This document shows, piece by piece, positions 19,301 through 27,673 of a stretch of 64,000 nt of DNA; position 1 is the stretch's first letter, and every line of letters starts with the position of its first letter. The DNA is from Ch128b sp964527925 (GTDB lineage Bacteria; Bacteroidota; Ignavibacteria; Ch128b): the NCBI GenBank assembly GCA_964527925.1, contig CAZGQO010000008.1:56943-120942 (forward strand). Direction: 5' to 3'. The position numbers and the translations under genes are program-made. The notes below the pieces were generated by a model that had not been told where the DNA came from, did not search any database, and saw only the letters and a list, made by a program, of their open reading frames with translations.

Positions 19301-19464
19301 ATGATATACTTGGCCGTGAAGTTGCGACACTTGTAAACGAAATGAAAAATCCAGGAAAATATTCTGTAAGATTTGATGCAAGTAATCTAAGTTCTGGAAT
19401 TTATATCTATAGATTACAGACTGATTCTTACACAGCAGTCAGGAAGATGATCTTACAGAAATAA
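13357..19464 (+). CDS. Giant T9SS surface protein: thioester-like domain, seven SdrD/Cna-B-like repeats, sorting domain
   Basis: A 2035-residue secreted protein. The start at 13357 is chosen because AAAGGTG lies six bases upstream and a clean signal peptide follows (MTKNNTFFAFIISLVILSFS, cut near SFAQ); in-frame starts at 13282 and 13315 are alternatives. Domain order: a thioester-like domain (about 45-160) with Cys84 in FYCIDL and Gln136 in AIQMAIW; an invasin-type Ig domain (about 175-290); an unnamed module (302-470); seven SdrD-B/Cna-B-like repeats starting near 478, 593, 709, 828, 951, 1070 and 1188, each with a Ca-type DxNxxGxxD loop; a second copy of the unnamed module (1289-1455); an unrecognised region; a CBM-like beta-sandwich (about 1795-1937); and the T9SS type-A sorting domain (1951-2035, QNYPNPFNPS). 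Adhesion or matrix function is inferred. Confidence 0.9.
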   Translation: MTKNNTFFAFIISLVILSFSFTNNSFAQGKFPNSTEDYTSIALPTGTDKGKNIKFMNPYGDTLWTIFAGTIKGTLNSENKKFYCIDLQHYIAFNQDYWDEGTTGSEVTYILNNYYPFKTSYPGMLSDLTREAAAIQMAIWHFTDSVDVNTITNDNTVKTRAIQIVNDAITNHNNIKPIQTLLIVTNSNSYPIGTTVQFYVFAFDINGDPVPNTVIHLSTTLGSLSVDSVVTDLNGQGGPITLSYMGEGSAIVSATAFVTIPHGTIYVHKTSPSTKQKLVLATPVNDVKQVQDTISWFTPQPCDLTGYITYTQGGWGSPSTSVPGKLRDMFFSLVFPSGLVVGGNYTITLTSPLAVQNFLPQSGNANALNQNYVDPLSTSSGVLGGQIVALKLNVMFNSAGYLGSNPVPLGDLVIKSGPFTGWTVNQFLSFAEQVLGGGSLNGFTYSQINDAATMINENFDNGTVNNGYLDCGDNVFGKIGDFVWFDLNENGVQDNGEAGIQNIPVKLYTCADVLVDSVYTDSNGKYEFVNVLPGNYYVKFELPAGYQFTVKDYGDDNFDSDADLISGKTVCFTLNAGEIRNDIDAGMFYLKSSLGDRVWFDSNENGIQDNGEAGLAGIKVELFDCNGNLLDSTFTDHAGNYLFGNLNPGHYKVKFIIPDSLQFTSLNQGSDDELDSDADPLSGESSCITLQADENNLSVDAGLIYKKSSIGDFIWNDLNMDGIQDSDEPGFAGVIVKLYDCSGNYITQTTTDSLGFYQFSNLLPGSYKIEVVLPDGYMFSPANQGSDESKDSDVKASGESDCINLGPDQNYTMLDGGLHLIPPPPTCSIGDRVWFDTNKDGIHDASESGVQNVVVKLFDCQGTLLDSTITDADGYYLFDSLVAGTYKIKVEIPDGFTFSPKDQGNSDLLDSDVDPSTGESVCINIDPQNCGENDVKWDAGIYPTPPAPTCSIGDRVWEDLNKNGKQDYGEPGVENVKVKLLDCNGQVIQTTLTDNAGYYQFNNVVQGQYKIRIVLPAGYVFTIKNAGSNDLLDSDVDPMTGLSDCFSVNPPDCDSNANRWDAGIYKNKASVGDFVWFDVNKNGIQDNGETGLAGITVKLFDCSDNLMSVTTTNSQGYYKFENLNPGNYYLKFEAPTSYLFTVKDAGSDDNIDSDVDPLTGKTMCFSLAAGADDFSWDAGLSECVVGYKVCGVVFDDVNGNGVQDPGEVGIENVVVKLWGTSANLLDQTLTDALGRFEFLNVVDGEYHVQEIDPDGYISTTPNSFNIFVNGADVCGIKFGDKVKPVPEPCDLTKYKTYTQDQWCLEPAKSLLLNNFATVFPTGMEIGGQGAPYSAIFTSGNAVSAFLPQIGAAGQLNSDYSNPLTTSAGEFAGNVAALTLNVAFNEAGLLGSTSTTKIKNLVVASGPLKDYKVSEVLLMANVALGGGTTPFTIQTLNEVVEMINYNFACDCNYGFLTCPPPPDTCGGGYDAGVESNANLADLLLKRLTKIEYGLTTKILRNPKVPFTASFGLYELLPQYGPMGSIQRESTPFDILGISNATSAYAVDYNLPLAKGEARIAGVFATTTNPPYIYEHTKAICDRLVNANLRSLTQIKVADNYFFASVIEKPEGITDYEIHFSVYEKGNTYLIDSRWLIEDYTVPSGVTNIYNFQVWGSNFKNAMFLVNQIIDQFKAKGTVEFLNRSQLTTPFVYVTNGRYLHNGTVEMIINNESSSSENIAVVVRSRVAQGGDRFENIHTYSLNPSLNSIKINTGILSDANIYIISSNGFKDEIFVSGGAYTFLNGQKSTVNYFDTKSYPAQDINDYPEGSLVLAGGAKMQGSLNDWVIMFRSLTANASPIDLSDYESIRFTINGQGVVWLRLEQDGVQNYNYHMKKLVLDGTEKTYTIPFSEFIQREGSSTPLDPSRLRKISLVYEKRDNQSLTNFEVELKNIAFLSKNGSKKSTESEIPTEYKLTQNYPNPFNPSTVIEYSIVNPEFVTLKVYDILGREVATLVNEMKNPGKYSVRFDASNLSSGIYIYRLQTDSYTAVRKMILQK

Positions 19465-19499
19465 ATATTCGTTCTCATATTAACTCTCCCTTCCTGTGG

Positions 19500-19528
19500 G
19501 CGTCCCTTCGGGGACGCTTTTTATTTTT
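19500..19528 (+). terminator. Rho-independent terminator with UUCG loop
   Basis: GCGTCCC (19500-19506), loop TTCG (19507-19510) and GGGACGC (19511-19517) are followed directly by TTTTTATTTTT. This is a textbook intrinsic terminator 36 bases after the surface-protein stop. It isolates that gene from the sugar operon. Confidence 0.95.
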
Positions 19529-19559
19529 AAAACTTTTGTATAAATGTGAACTACTTTTT

Positions 19560-19587
19560 TTGACTCTTTTTACTTTGAGTAAATTTG
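19560..19587 (+). promoter_or_regulatory. Candidate Bacteroidota-type promoter of the sugar operon
   Basis: TTG (19560-19562), 17 bases, then TAAATTTG (19580-19587) match the -33/-7 pattern TTG-N17-23-TAnnTTTG known for the primary sigma factor of Bacteroidota. It lies 25 bases before the ATG at 19613 and just after a strong terminator, where a promoter is needed. Whether this lineage uses that consensus is assumed. Confidence 0.45.
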
Positions 19588-19612
19588 TACAATAAGTTAA
19601 GAACATAAAGAT

Positions 19613-21049
19613 ATGTACAATCAAAAGAGTCAATTTAAGATTTCATTCGGTACAGATGGGTGGCGTGGAATTATCGATTCTGAAATTAACGATGAAACAA
19701 TTTCCGTTGTCGCTCGTGCATTTGTTGATTATTTGTTTTCAAAAGATCTGGAAACATATGTAGTTGCAATTGCCTACGACGGCAGAAAAAAATCAAGACA
19801 TCTCGCTGAAAAATTCAGTCAGGTTCTCTCAGCAAGTAAAATTGATGTAAAATTGAGTAATCGGGTAACTCCAACTCCTGTTCTGTCTTACTATGTCAAG
19901 AAAAACAATTTATCAGCTGGAGTGATGATTACAGCAAGTCATAATCCTCCACAGTATAACGGAGTAAAGTTTAAGGCTTCGTATGGTGGACCTTTTTTCA
20001 CAGAAGAAACAAGACAAGTAGAAAATTATTTATATCTCAGAAGTTATTCCTACGATTCTTCTCGGATTGAATTTGTTGATATGATTGAACCTTATTTTCA
20101 GCATGTGAATTCCTTAATTGATTTTGAAAAAATTCGTGATGCAAAACTGTTCCCTTTGATTGATTCAATGGGCGGTGCAGGTCAAAATTTGATTCAACAA
20201 ATTCTCGAAAGGAATCAAATTGCTTCAAAAACAATCTTTGAAACTTGTGATGAAAATTTTTTTGACAGTCAACCTGAACCAATTGAAAAAAACTTAAAAC
20301 CTTTGAGTGAAACTCTTCAACAAAACAAAGGATATTCAACCGGATTTGCAACAGATGGTGATGCTGATCGTGTTGGTGTTTTGCTTGAAAATGGCGAGTG
20401 GTTAAGTACTCAGGAAGTTATTTTATACTTGATTGATTATATAGTTAATGTAAAAAAAATATCCGGGCATATAGTTAAAACTTCTTCAGTAACAGATAAA
20501 GTCTTAAAATTTCAAAATGAAAGCAGAAAAGTTTTTGATGTGCAGGTGGGTTTTAAGTACATATGCGAAAAAATGATCTGTGAAGATGTTGCAATTGGTT
20601 GTGAAGAAAGCGGCGGGTTTGGATTTAAATATCATATTCCGGAAAGAGATGGAATTTTTTCAGCACTTATGATTTTAGAAATACTGGCTAATTCTAACTT
20701 TAATAAAATGAGTCAATTCGTTGAACAGAAGCGAAAAGAATTTGGGAGAATATTTTATGACCGAATCGATATGGAATCCAATCATCCAGATAGAACAAAA
20801 ATTCTTCCAATGATTGAAAAAAATCCACCTGAAGAAATTGCTGGATTTGAAGTTGTAAAACTTGAGTCTTTCAAATCGAGTAAAGATGAAATTAATGGAA
20901 TTAAGTTTTACCTGACAGGAGATAACAGCTGGTTATTAATCAGGTCGTCAGAAACGGAACCACTTTTTAGATTTTATGCTGAAGCAAATTCAGACAAAGA
21001 AGTACAAAACATTTTACAGGCAGGAATAAATTTGATTGACAAGTTTTAA
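19613..21049 (+). CDS. Phosphoglucomutase/phosphomannomutase family protein
   Basis: The 478-residue alpha-D-phosphohexomutase has all four expected motifs. These are FGTDGWRG near the N-terminus, the phosphoserine loop TASHNPPQYNG with Ser109, the Mg-binding DGDADR near 248-252, and the sugar-binding GCEESGGFG. A phosphate-binding RSSETEPLFRFY segment lies near the C-terminus. The enzyme interconverts hexose 1- and 6-phosphates in the cytoplasm; Glc versus Man specificity cannot be read. It is the first gene of a run of five with gaps of 5, 6, 50 and 32 bases, including GH94, which would make the sugar-1-phosphate substrate. Confidence 0.92.
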   Translation: MYNQKSQFKISFGTDGWRGIIDSEINDETISVVARAFVDYLFSKDLETYVVAIAYDGRKKSRHLAEKFSQVLSASKIDVKLSNRVTPTPVLSYYVKKNNLSAGVMITASHNPPQYNGVKFKASYGGPFFTEETRQVENYLYLRSYSYDSSRIEFVDMIEPYFQHVNSLIDFEKIRDAKLFPLIDSMGGAGQNLIQQILERNQIASKTIFETCDENFFDSQPEPIEKNLKPLSETLQQNKGYSTGFATDGDADRVGVLLENGEWLSTQEVILYLIDYIVNVKKISGHIVKTSSVTDKVLKFQNESRKVFDVQVGFKYICEKMICEDVAIGCEESGGFGFKYHIPERDGIFSALMILEILANSNFNKMSQFVEQKRKEFGRIFYDRIDMESNHPDRTKILPMIEKNPPEEIAGFEVVKLESFKSSKDEINGIKFYLTGDNSWLLIRSSETEPLFRFYAEANSDKEVQNILQAGINLIDKF

Positions 21050-21054
21050 TTACA

Positions 21055-22410
21055 ATGAACATTAAAATCATTTACCCCGAAGAAGCAAAAGAAAAATTAG
21101 ACGTACTTTCAGAAGAGTTTGTTCTAATAAAAAATCCCGAATCAGTTTATCCTGAGTATGAAATAGTTCCACTTGCAAGGAAGATTTTCTATCCTGAAAG
21201 AATTGCTGCTTTTGTGATGGATATGGACGGCACAACAACAACGACTGAAGAATTATGTATTCACTCACTCGAATGGATGGTTAGAAAAATGTCCGGGAAA
21301 ATTTTAAGAGATTCCTGGGATGGACTTGATCATAACAGAGATTATCCAAACATTATTGGCAACAGCACCACAAAACATGTCGAGTATCTTATTAAAAATT
21401 ATAAAAATCTATTTGACAACAATTCAATCATCCAATCTTTTATTGAAGCTTTAAATTGGACATTTCATTATGGAAAATCTGACCAGAGAAAACTTGAAGC
21501 AAAAGAAACTATTCGAAGTCTTGAGCTGAATGATGAGCTTGAATTTATAATTGAAAATAATTTCATTGAAAGTGAGTCTGATAAATCAAATTCTTTATCC
21601 GAAAAATTATTCGACACATTAAAGAAGAGACTTAATCTTAATGATGAATCGGTTCTTGTCAAAATTGGAATTGAGATTTACTATCAAGAATATCATAAAA
21701 TCCTGATGGAAATTCATTCTTCATTCGAAGGAGAAAAATCTGTTTCGATAAATTCGTCGAACAAATTGATTGAACCACTGCCAGGTGTTGCAATATTTCT
21801 TTCACTTGTAAAAGGATTACTTGGTGAAGAGGCAAAACATCTTGCCAGTGATCTGATCAAAGAATTTGAAAGAAAAAATCCATCAGTAAGTTTGAAAATG
21901 AATGTGAAGCAGGTTGAAAATTCACTCGAACAACTTGGAAATTATTTTGAAACAAATTCAGTGAAAATTGCAGTTGTTACTTCATCAATCAGTTACGAGG
22001 CAGATATTGTCCTTTCTGAAGTTTTTAGATTGATTAGAGAAGAAATTAAGAATTGGAATTTGAGTGAAACTAAGAAACAACTTTTACTTTCAAAATTTTC
22101 TTCTTATCAGAACTTTTATGATGCTGTGGTGACAGCAACCGATGCGTATGAATTTCGTCTTAAACCTCATCGTGATTTGTATACAATTGCACTTAATAGA
22201 CTTGGTATTCCGAAAGAAAATTTCTCTAATGTAGTTGGATTTGAAGATAGTCAGAGTGGAACAATTGCAATTAGATCAGCTGGAATTGGATGTTGTGTGG
22301 CAGTTCCTTTTCCTCAAACAAAAAATCACAATCTGGAAGCCGCTTCATACATTCTCTGGAATGGTTTACCGGAATTCACCCTTAAATTAAATTGTCTGAT
22401 TAAATTCTAA
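21055..22410 (+). CDS. HAD-superfamily hydrolase with large cap insert
   Basis: The 451-residue protein has the HAD nucleophile motif DMDGT (Asp56, Asp58), the motif II serine in VVTSS, motif III Lys in RLKPHRDLY, and the acidic motif IV GFEDSQSG. The core looks like the beta-phosphoglucomutase/phosphatase subgroup. About 240 residues of mostly helical sequence sit between motifs I and II, far more than the usual cap. It probably hydrolyses or isomerises a sugar phosphate in the cytoplasm, as its neighbours are all sugar enzymes. It starts five bases after the mutase stop. Confidence 0.8.
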   Translation: MNIKIIYPEEAKEKLDVLSEEFVLIKNPESVYPEYEIVPLARKIFYPERIAAFVMDMDGTTTTTEELCIHSLEWMVRKMSGKILRDSWDGLDHNRDYPNIIGNSTTKHVEYLIKNYKNLFDNNSIIQSFIEALNWTFHYGKSDQRKLEAKETIRSLELNDELEFIIENNFIESESDKSNSLSEKLFDTLKKRLNLNDESVLVKIGIEIYYQEYHKILMEIHSSFEGEKSVSINSSNKLIEPLPGVAIFLSLVKGLLGEEAKHLASDLIKEFERKNPSVSLKMNVKQVENSLEQLGNYFETNSVKIAVVTSSISYEADIVLSEVFRLIREEIKNWNLSETKKQLLLSKFSSYQNFYDAVVTATDAYEFRLKPHRDLYTIALNRLGIPKENFSNVVGFEDSQSGTIAIRSAGIGCCVAVPFPQTKNHNLEAASYILWNGLPEFTLKLNCLIKF

Positions 22411-22416
22411 TTGACT

Positions 22417-25191
22417 ATGAAACTCAAAGATCGAATTTTTCACATTATTTCTAATACACACTGGGATCGAGAGTGGCGTTTCCCTTTTCAGGTAAATCGA
22501 CAGATGCTCGTAAATATGATGAATCAACTCCTGCATATTCTAGAAAAAGAACCACGATACCGTGCATTTCATCTCGACTCACAGAGCATCGTGATAGAAG
22601 ATTATTTAGAAATTAAACCTTACAAAAAAGATCTCATCTCGAAGTTTGTAAAAGAGAAAAGGCTTTTTATCGGTCCTTGGTATGTTTTGCCTGATGAATT
22701 TCAGGTTGGCGGTGAAAATTTAATTCGTAATCTTTTGATTGGACACAAAATCTCAAATGAAATTGGAAGAGTTTCCAAGGTTGGTTATTCACCTTTTTCT
22801 TGGGGACAGATTTCACAACTTCCGCAGATTTACAAAAACTTTGGAATTGATTTCGTAATGTTTTATCGTGGAGTGAACTCACTTGATTCACCAAAAGCTG
22901 AATTTATCTGGGAAGGCGCTGATGGAACTCAGGTTCTTGCATCAAGATTTTCAACGATGCCAAGGTATAATTTCTACTTTTACATCTATCGACCCGTCTT
23001 ATTCAATGAATTCCCAACAAACATTGAATTCAACTGGAATAGAGAAAGTCTGCTTTTTCACTTTGCTGATTTAATGCTTTTCAAAACAGATTATTTTAAT
23101 CCTAAACCTGCCAACGAGTTTTATTCTGAAAATTTAATACCGCAGGTTGAAAAAATTATAAATGATCAGGTCAATGACTTCACAACTCCTCATGTAATCT
23201 GGATGGAAGGGCATGATTCAAGCGGTCCAAATATCAATACAGTTAAACTGATTGATGAAATCAAAAAACATTTTGCTGAATTAAAAATAGTTCACAGTAC
23301 ACTTGAAGATTATTCTGATGCAGTAAAAAATTCCATTGATAAATCTAAACTAAAAATTGTGAAAGGCGAAAGACGATGTACTCAGTTTGATTTACGAAGC
23401 GGAAATCTTTACGGCTACACAACTTCGGCAAGGATGGATCTTAAACTAATGAATTTCGATTGTGAAAGATGGCTTCAATTTTATGCTGAGCCATTTTATA
23501 ATTTTGCCTCTTTGATTGGATTAGATACTGAAGACAGATACCTTGACTTTGCCTGGAAATTAATTGTTCAAAATTCTTCTCACGATTCAATTGGCGGCTG
23601 CAGTCTCGATCTTGTTCATGATGATATGATTAATCGATACAAACACATCAAAGAAATCTCAACAGGATTATTTTCAAAAGCCTGTCAATTTATTTTATCA
23701 AATGGTGATTTATTAAAAAAGGAAAATCCTGAAGAAAGTTATCTTTTCTCTCTTAATCCAACTAACTACGAAAGAAATGAAGTAGTTCAGGTTGTTGTGG
23801 ATATTCCTGTTGAATATGATCAAGGTGCTTTTAAGTTGATTGGCTCGAATGAAAATGAAATTGAAATTCAAATGATTAAATCAGAAAATACACAACCAGT
23901 TCTCGAACAATTAATCGATAGACCAATGTATGTTAATGTGAAAAGATATTTTGCCTATGCAAATGTAAAATCAATACCATCTTTTGGAATTAAATACTTC
24001 AAAATTATTCCTTCCAGAAATCAGAAAGCATCAAACGAAAAAATTGGAAAAATAGATGGGAAGAAAATTGTTCTCGAAAATAAATTTTTGAAAGTCTCGA
24101 TTAATCAAAATGGAAGTTTGAAAATACATGATAAATTGACTGGACATGTCTTCGATAAATTAGCTTATTTCTTTGATGAAGGTGAATCTGGAAATGCCTG
24201 GGTTCACAAATCAGAAAAACCAATAGTAACGAGTTTGAAATCAAAACCAAAGATTAAGTTGATTGAGAATGGTCCACTCGCTTCAAAAGTTTTAATCGAA
24301 CATCGTCTAAAGATACCTTCACGGGAAATGAAAATAATTTCTGGCAGAAAAATCAAAACAAAAAGTTCTTCAATCCCAATTAAAATGATCGTTAATCTCA
24401 CCAAAGAGAGTAAACGAGTTGATCTTGATGTTGAAGTCATAAATAATGTCGAGAATCACAGACTAAGAATTATGTTTCCAACTTTGAAAGATGCAAAGTA
24501 TCATTTTGCCGAAGGTCAGTTTGATGTTGTACAACGAGAGATAAAAAGAATTGATGCAACGAACTGGATTGAGCCGCCTATGTACGATTTTCCAATGCAT
24601 AATTTCGTTGATGTTAGTAATGAAAAAATTGGATTTGCAGTTTTAGTCGATGGTATGAAAGAATATGAAGTTCTTGAAGATAGAAATAAAACTTTAGCCG
24701 CTACACTGTTGAGATCTTTTTCTTATGTGATTATTCCTTCATCAGTTGGAGAATTTTTAGAAATGAAAGGTTCACAGTGTCCGGGGAGACATAAGTTTAG
24801 ACTTTCCATTTATCCTCATTCAGGTAATTGGATTGAAGGAAAAGTTTATGATGAAGCCTTGAAATTTAATCTGCCCCTTTCTTTCATCGAAACAAATAAC
24901 CTGACAACAGAAAACTTGAATGAAAAATCTTTCCTGAAAATTCAACCTGATGATTTAGTCATCAGTTGTTTCAAGAAAAGTGAAGATGGTGAAGGTTTTA
25001 TTCTTCGTCTTTATAATCCAACATATAAAATTATTCCAGGCAAAGTTGAATTCTTCTGGAAAATAAAATCAGCAGAACTTGTAACTCTTGAAGAAAAGTT
25101 CGTTCAAAAATTAGATTTGACTAATAACAAAATTCACATCGATGTTCAGCCAAAGAAAATAATCACAATCAAACTTAAATTTGAATCTTGA
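22417..25191 (+). CDS. Glycoside hydrolase family 38-like (alpha-mannosidase) protein with altered nucleophile site
   Basis: A 924-residue protein with GH38 layout. The N-terminal catalytic domain begins with ISNTHWDREW (zinc ligands His15 and Asp17), RLFIGPWYVLPDEFQVGGEN follows, then the late zinc-site motif SHDSIGGC (His389), and a C-terminal beta-sandwich region. In canonical members the nucleophile Asp sits in a PD(S/T)FG motif; here that place reads SPFSWGQISQLPQI, with Phe127 instead of Asp. There is no signal peptide, so it is cytoplasmic. The ATG at 22417 is preferred over a TTG at 22411 that directly follows the HAD stop. Activity on alpha-mannosides is uncertain because of the missing Asp. 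Confidence 0.8.
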   Translation: MKLKDRIFHIISNTHWDREWRFPFQVNRQMLVNMMNQLLHILEKEPRYRAFHLDSQSIVIEDYLEIKPYKKDLISKFVKEKRLFIGPWYVLPDEFQVGGENLIRNLLIGHKISNEIGRVSKVGYSPFSWGQISQLPQIYKNFGIDFVMFYRGVNSLDSPKAEFIWEGADGTQVLASRFSTMPRYNFYFYIYRPVLFNEFPTNIEFNWNRESLLFHFADLMLFKTDYFNPKPANEFYSENLIPQVEKIINDQVNDFTTPHVIWMEGHDSSGPNINTVKLIDEIKKHFAELKIVHSTLEDYSDAVKNSIDKSKLKIVKGERRCTQFDLRSGNLYGYTTSARMDLKLMNFDCERWLQFYAEPFYNFASLIGLDTEDRYLDFAWKLIVQNSSHDSIGGCSLDLVHDDMINRYKHIKEISTGLFSKACQFILSNGDLLKKENPEESYLFSLNPTNYERNEVVQVVVDIPVEYDQGAFKLIGSNENEIEIQMIKSENTQPVLEQLIDRPMYVNVKRYFAYANVKSIPSFGIKYFKIIPSRNQKASNEKIGKIDGKKIVLENKFLKVSINQNGSLKIHDKLTGHVFDKLAYFFDEGESGNAWVHKSEKPIVTSLKSKPKIKLIENGPLASKVLIEHRLKIPSREMKIISGRKIKTKSSSIPIKMIVNLTKESKRVDLDVEVINNVENHRLRIMFPTLKDAKYHFAEGQFDVVQREIKRIDATNWIEPPMYDFPMHNFVDVSNEKIGFAVLVDGMKEYEVLEDRNKTLAATLLRSFSYVIIPSSVGEFLEMKGSQCPGRHKFRLSIYPHSGNWIEGKVYDEALKFNLPLSFIETNNLTTENLNEKSFLKIQPDDLVISCFKKSEDGEGFILRLYNPTYKIIPGKVEFFWKIKSAELVTLEEKFVQKLDLTNNKIHIDVQPKKIITIKLKFES

Positions 25192-25241
25192 AATTAATCG
25201 AAAAACTTACACGCTAAAAAATGAATAAGAGAGGAAACAAA

Positions 25242-27641
25242 ATGTTCAAAAACAAATACGGTTACTTCACTAAAGATTTCAGAGAATTTGTAATTACAAA
25301 TCCACGAACTCCACGACCCTGGTTCAATTACATCTGGAATGAACATTATGCTGGATTAATTTCCCACACAGGCGGAGGATTCGGCTTTCTTGATAGTCCT
25401 CGCGATAATCGGTTAACAAGAATGAGATACAATTGTTTGCCATGGGATCGACCAGGCAGATATGTCATAATCAAAGATAAAGATACAAAAGAATACTGGT
25501 CTCTCAGCTGGGCACCAACAATTGATAGGGAATATGATAAGTATGAATGCAGACATGGTCAGGGCTATACAAATATCACAACTGAAATTAACGGAATAAG
25601 AGGCGAGATTACTTACTTCGTTCCTGTTGATGTAAATGCTGAAATATGGCATGTGAAACTCACGAATCTTACAAAGAAAACTCGTAACCTTGAAGTTTAT
25701 TCTTTTGTAGAACTTTTGATGGGAAATGCACTCAACGATTTAATCAATCAACCAAACGATAAACACTTCACAGAAATTTATTTCGATAAAAAACACTCAG
25801 CACTTGTTGCAACTCGAAGATACTGGGTATTGAATCGCAGAGTTTCTGTTGCTCAACCAAATCTCGACTGGAAATATCGAATTGTTTTTACTCAAACTCT
25901 TCCCATTTCTGGTTTTGACAGCAGTCTCGATGCATTCATAGGACGATGGCGTTCAGAAGCAAATCCTGAAGCTATCGAAAAAAGCAAAATGAACAATACT
26001 GAAATTACAGCAGGTGATCCAGTTGCAGCACTGCAATCGAAAATCAAAATCAAACCAAAGAGTGAATTAGAGTTTGCTGTGATAATGGGTGTTGCCGATA
26101 AATCAAAAGATCCTTTTGAAGAACTGAGAATTCATCAATTGAAGAAATTAAATATCGTCAACAAGAAATTTCTTGAATTGAAAAAATACTGGGATGATTA
26201 TCTTTCAAAGATTAATGTTAAAACTCCTGAAGATAAATTTAATTTAATGCTGAATGTCTGGAATCCTTATCAGGCAGCTGTGAGTTTTGATATGGCTCGA
26301 AATGCTGGTTATTATCACGGTGGACTTTTGTTTGGAACAGGAATGCGAGATCAATTTCAGGATATTCTGGGAATGGTCATTGCTCATCCAGAAAGAGTCA
26401 GGAAAAGAATTTTGCAGGCGTTAAGATTTCAATTCAAAGATGGAAGCACACTTCATAACTTTTTCAAATTGACCGATTGGGGCGAAAAAACAAATCACTC
26501 AGATACTCCACTCTGGATTCCATTTGGAATTGTAGAGTACCTGAATGAAACTGGTGATGTTTCTATTCTCGATGAAGTTGTTAATTTTTATGATGAAGGA
26601 AGTGCGACAGTTTATGAACATATGGTCAGAGCAGTTGACTACTGCATCTCGCAAACTACTCCTCGCGGCTTACCAAAAATTATGAATGGCGATTGGAACG
26701 ATACTCTTGATAAAGTTGGTCCTGAAGGCAAAGGCGAAACAATCTGGGGTGCATGTTTCCTTGCCTATGTAATTCAAAAAACTTTTGAAGTCCTTGAATT
26801 CAAAAAAGATCACAAAACATTAAATCGCTGGAAACGAGTCTACGAAAATTTGAATCGTGTAATTAATGAAATCGCTTGGGATGGCGATTGGTATATTCGT
26901 GCCTTCAAAGATAATGGCGAACCAATTGGTACGAAAAATTCTAAACAGGGGAAAATATTTATTAACTCACAGAGCTGGGCAATTATTTCTGGAATTGCAC
27001 CTGAAAACCGTGCAAAAAAATGTGTTGAGTCTGTAAAAAAATATTTATTGCGAGAAAACGGGATTCAAATTTGTGCACCTGCTTATCGTAAAGTGGAAGA
27101 AGATGTTGGATTGATAAGTCGATGCGTACCCGGCAAAAAAGAAAACGGCGCAATTTTCAATCATGCTTCTTCGTGGTTTGTTCTTGCTGCAATTTTGAAT
27201 GGTGATTATGAACTTGCTTTTGATGTTTATATGCGAATGAATCCACTTAACACTTCTCAAAGAATTGATCGTTACGAAGTTGAGCCTTATGTTTATGCTG
27301 AATATGTAACAAGTCCTGAACACGAAACAGAAGGTCAGGCGAGTCACTCGTGGTTGACTGGTACAGCTAACTGGATGCTAAGAATTGGTCTTGATTATAT
27401 TCTTGGATTTAGGACTTCATTGAACGGAATTACAATTGATCCTCATATTCCATCTCACTGGAAAGAATTTTACGCTGAACGAGTTTTTCGGGGAAAACGA
27501 ATCAGATTGCGAGTCGAAAATCCTGATGGAAAAAACTCTGGTTTTTCTCGTTTGATGATAAACATGCAAAAAGCAAAAGATAATTTTATTGATGTTGACG
27601 ATTTTAAAACTGATTCAGTAGATGTCTGGTTAAAAATGTAA
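25242..27641 (+). CDS. GH94 glycoside phosphorylase (cellobiose/chitobiose phosphorylase family)
   Basis: The 799-residue protein opens with the GH94 N-terminal beta-sandwich (YGYFTKDFREFVI, HTGGGFGFLDSPRDNRLTRM). It continues into the (alpha/alpha)6 catalytic barrel, with GMRDQFQDILG and GDWND (Asp484-Asp487 region), where the catalytic acid lies. The late HSWLTGTANWM and GLRP-like GFRTSLNGITIDP segments are typical. Such enzymes split beta-linked disaccharides with phosphate into a sugar-1-phosphate and a free sugar; the exact disaccharide cannot be read. It is cytoplasmic. ATG 25242 is chosen for AGAGAGGA eight bases upstream; ATG 25221 is in frame but lacks such a site. Its product feeds the mutase at 19613. 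Confidence 0.88.
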   Translation: MFKNKYGYFTKDFREFVITNPRTPRPWFNYIWNEHYAGLISHTGGGFGFLDSPRDNRLTRMRYNCLPWDRPGRYVIIKDKDTKEYWSLSWAPTIDREYDKYECRHGQGYTNITTEINGIRGEITYFVPVDVNAEIWHVKLTNLTKKTRNLEVYSFVELLMGNALNDLINQPNDKHFTEIYFDKKHSALVATRRYWVLNRRVSVAQPNLDWKYRIVFTQTLPISGFDSSLDAFIGRWRSEANPEAIEKSKMNNTEITAGDPVAALQSKIKIKPKSELEFAVIMGVADKSKDPFEELRIHQLKKLNIVNKKFLELKKYWDDYLSKINVKTPEDKFNLMLNVWNPYQAAVSFDMARNAGYYHGGLLFGTGMRDQFQDILGMVIAHPERVRKRILQALRFQFKDGSTLHNFFKLTDWGEKTNHSDTPLWIPFGIVEYLNETGDVSILDEVVNFYDEGSATVYEHMVRAVDYCISQTTPRGLPKIMNGDWNDTLDKVGPEGKGETIWGACFLAYVIQKTFEVLEFKKDHKTLNRWKRVYENLNRVINEIAWDGDWYIRAFKDNGEPIGTKNSKQGKIFINSQSWAIISGIAPENRAKKCVESVKKYLLRENGIQICAPAYRKVEEDVGLISRCVPGKKENGAIFNHASSWFVLAAILNGDYELAFDVYMRMNPLNTSQRIDRYEVEPYVYAEYVTSPEHETEGQASHSWLTGTANWMLRIGLDYILGFRTSLNGITIDPHIPSHWKEFYAERVFRGKRIRLRVENPDGKNSGFSRLMINMQKAKDNFIDVDDFKTDSVDVWLKM

Positions 27642-27673
27642 ATAAAAATTTCTAACAAAAGAGGGATAAAAAA

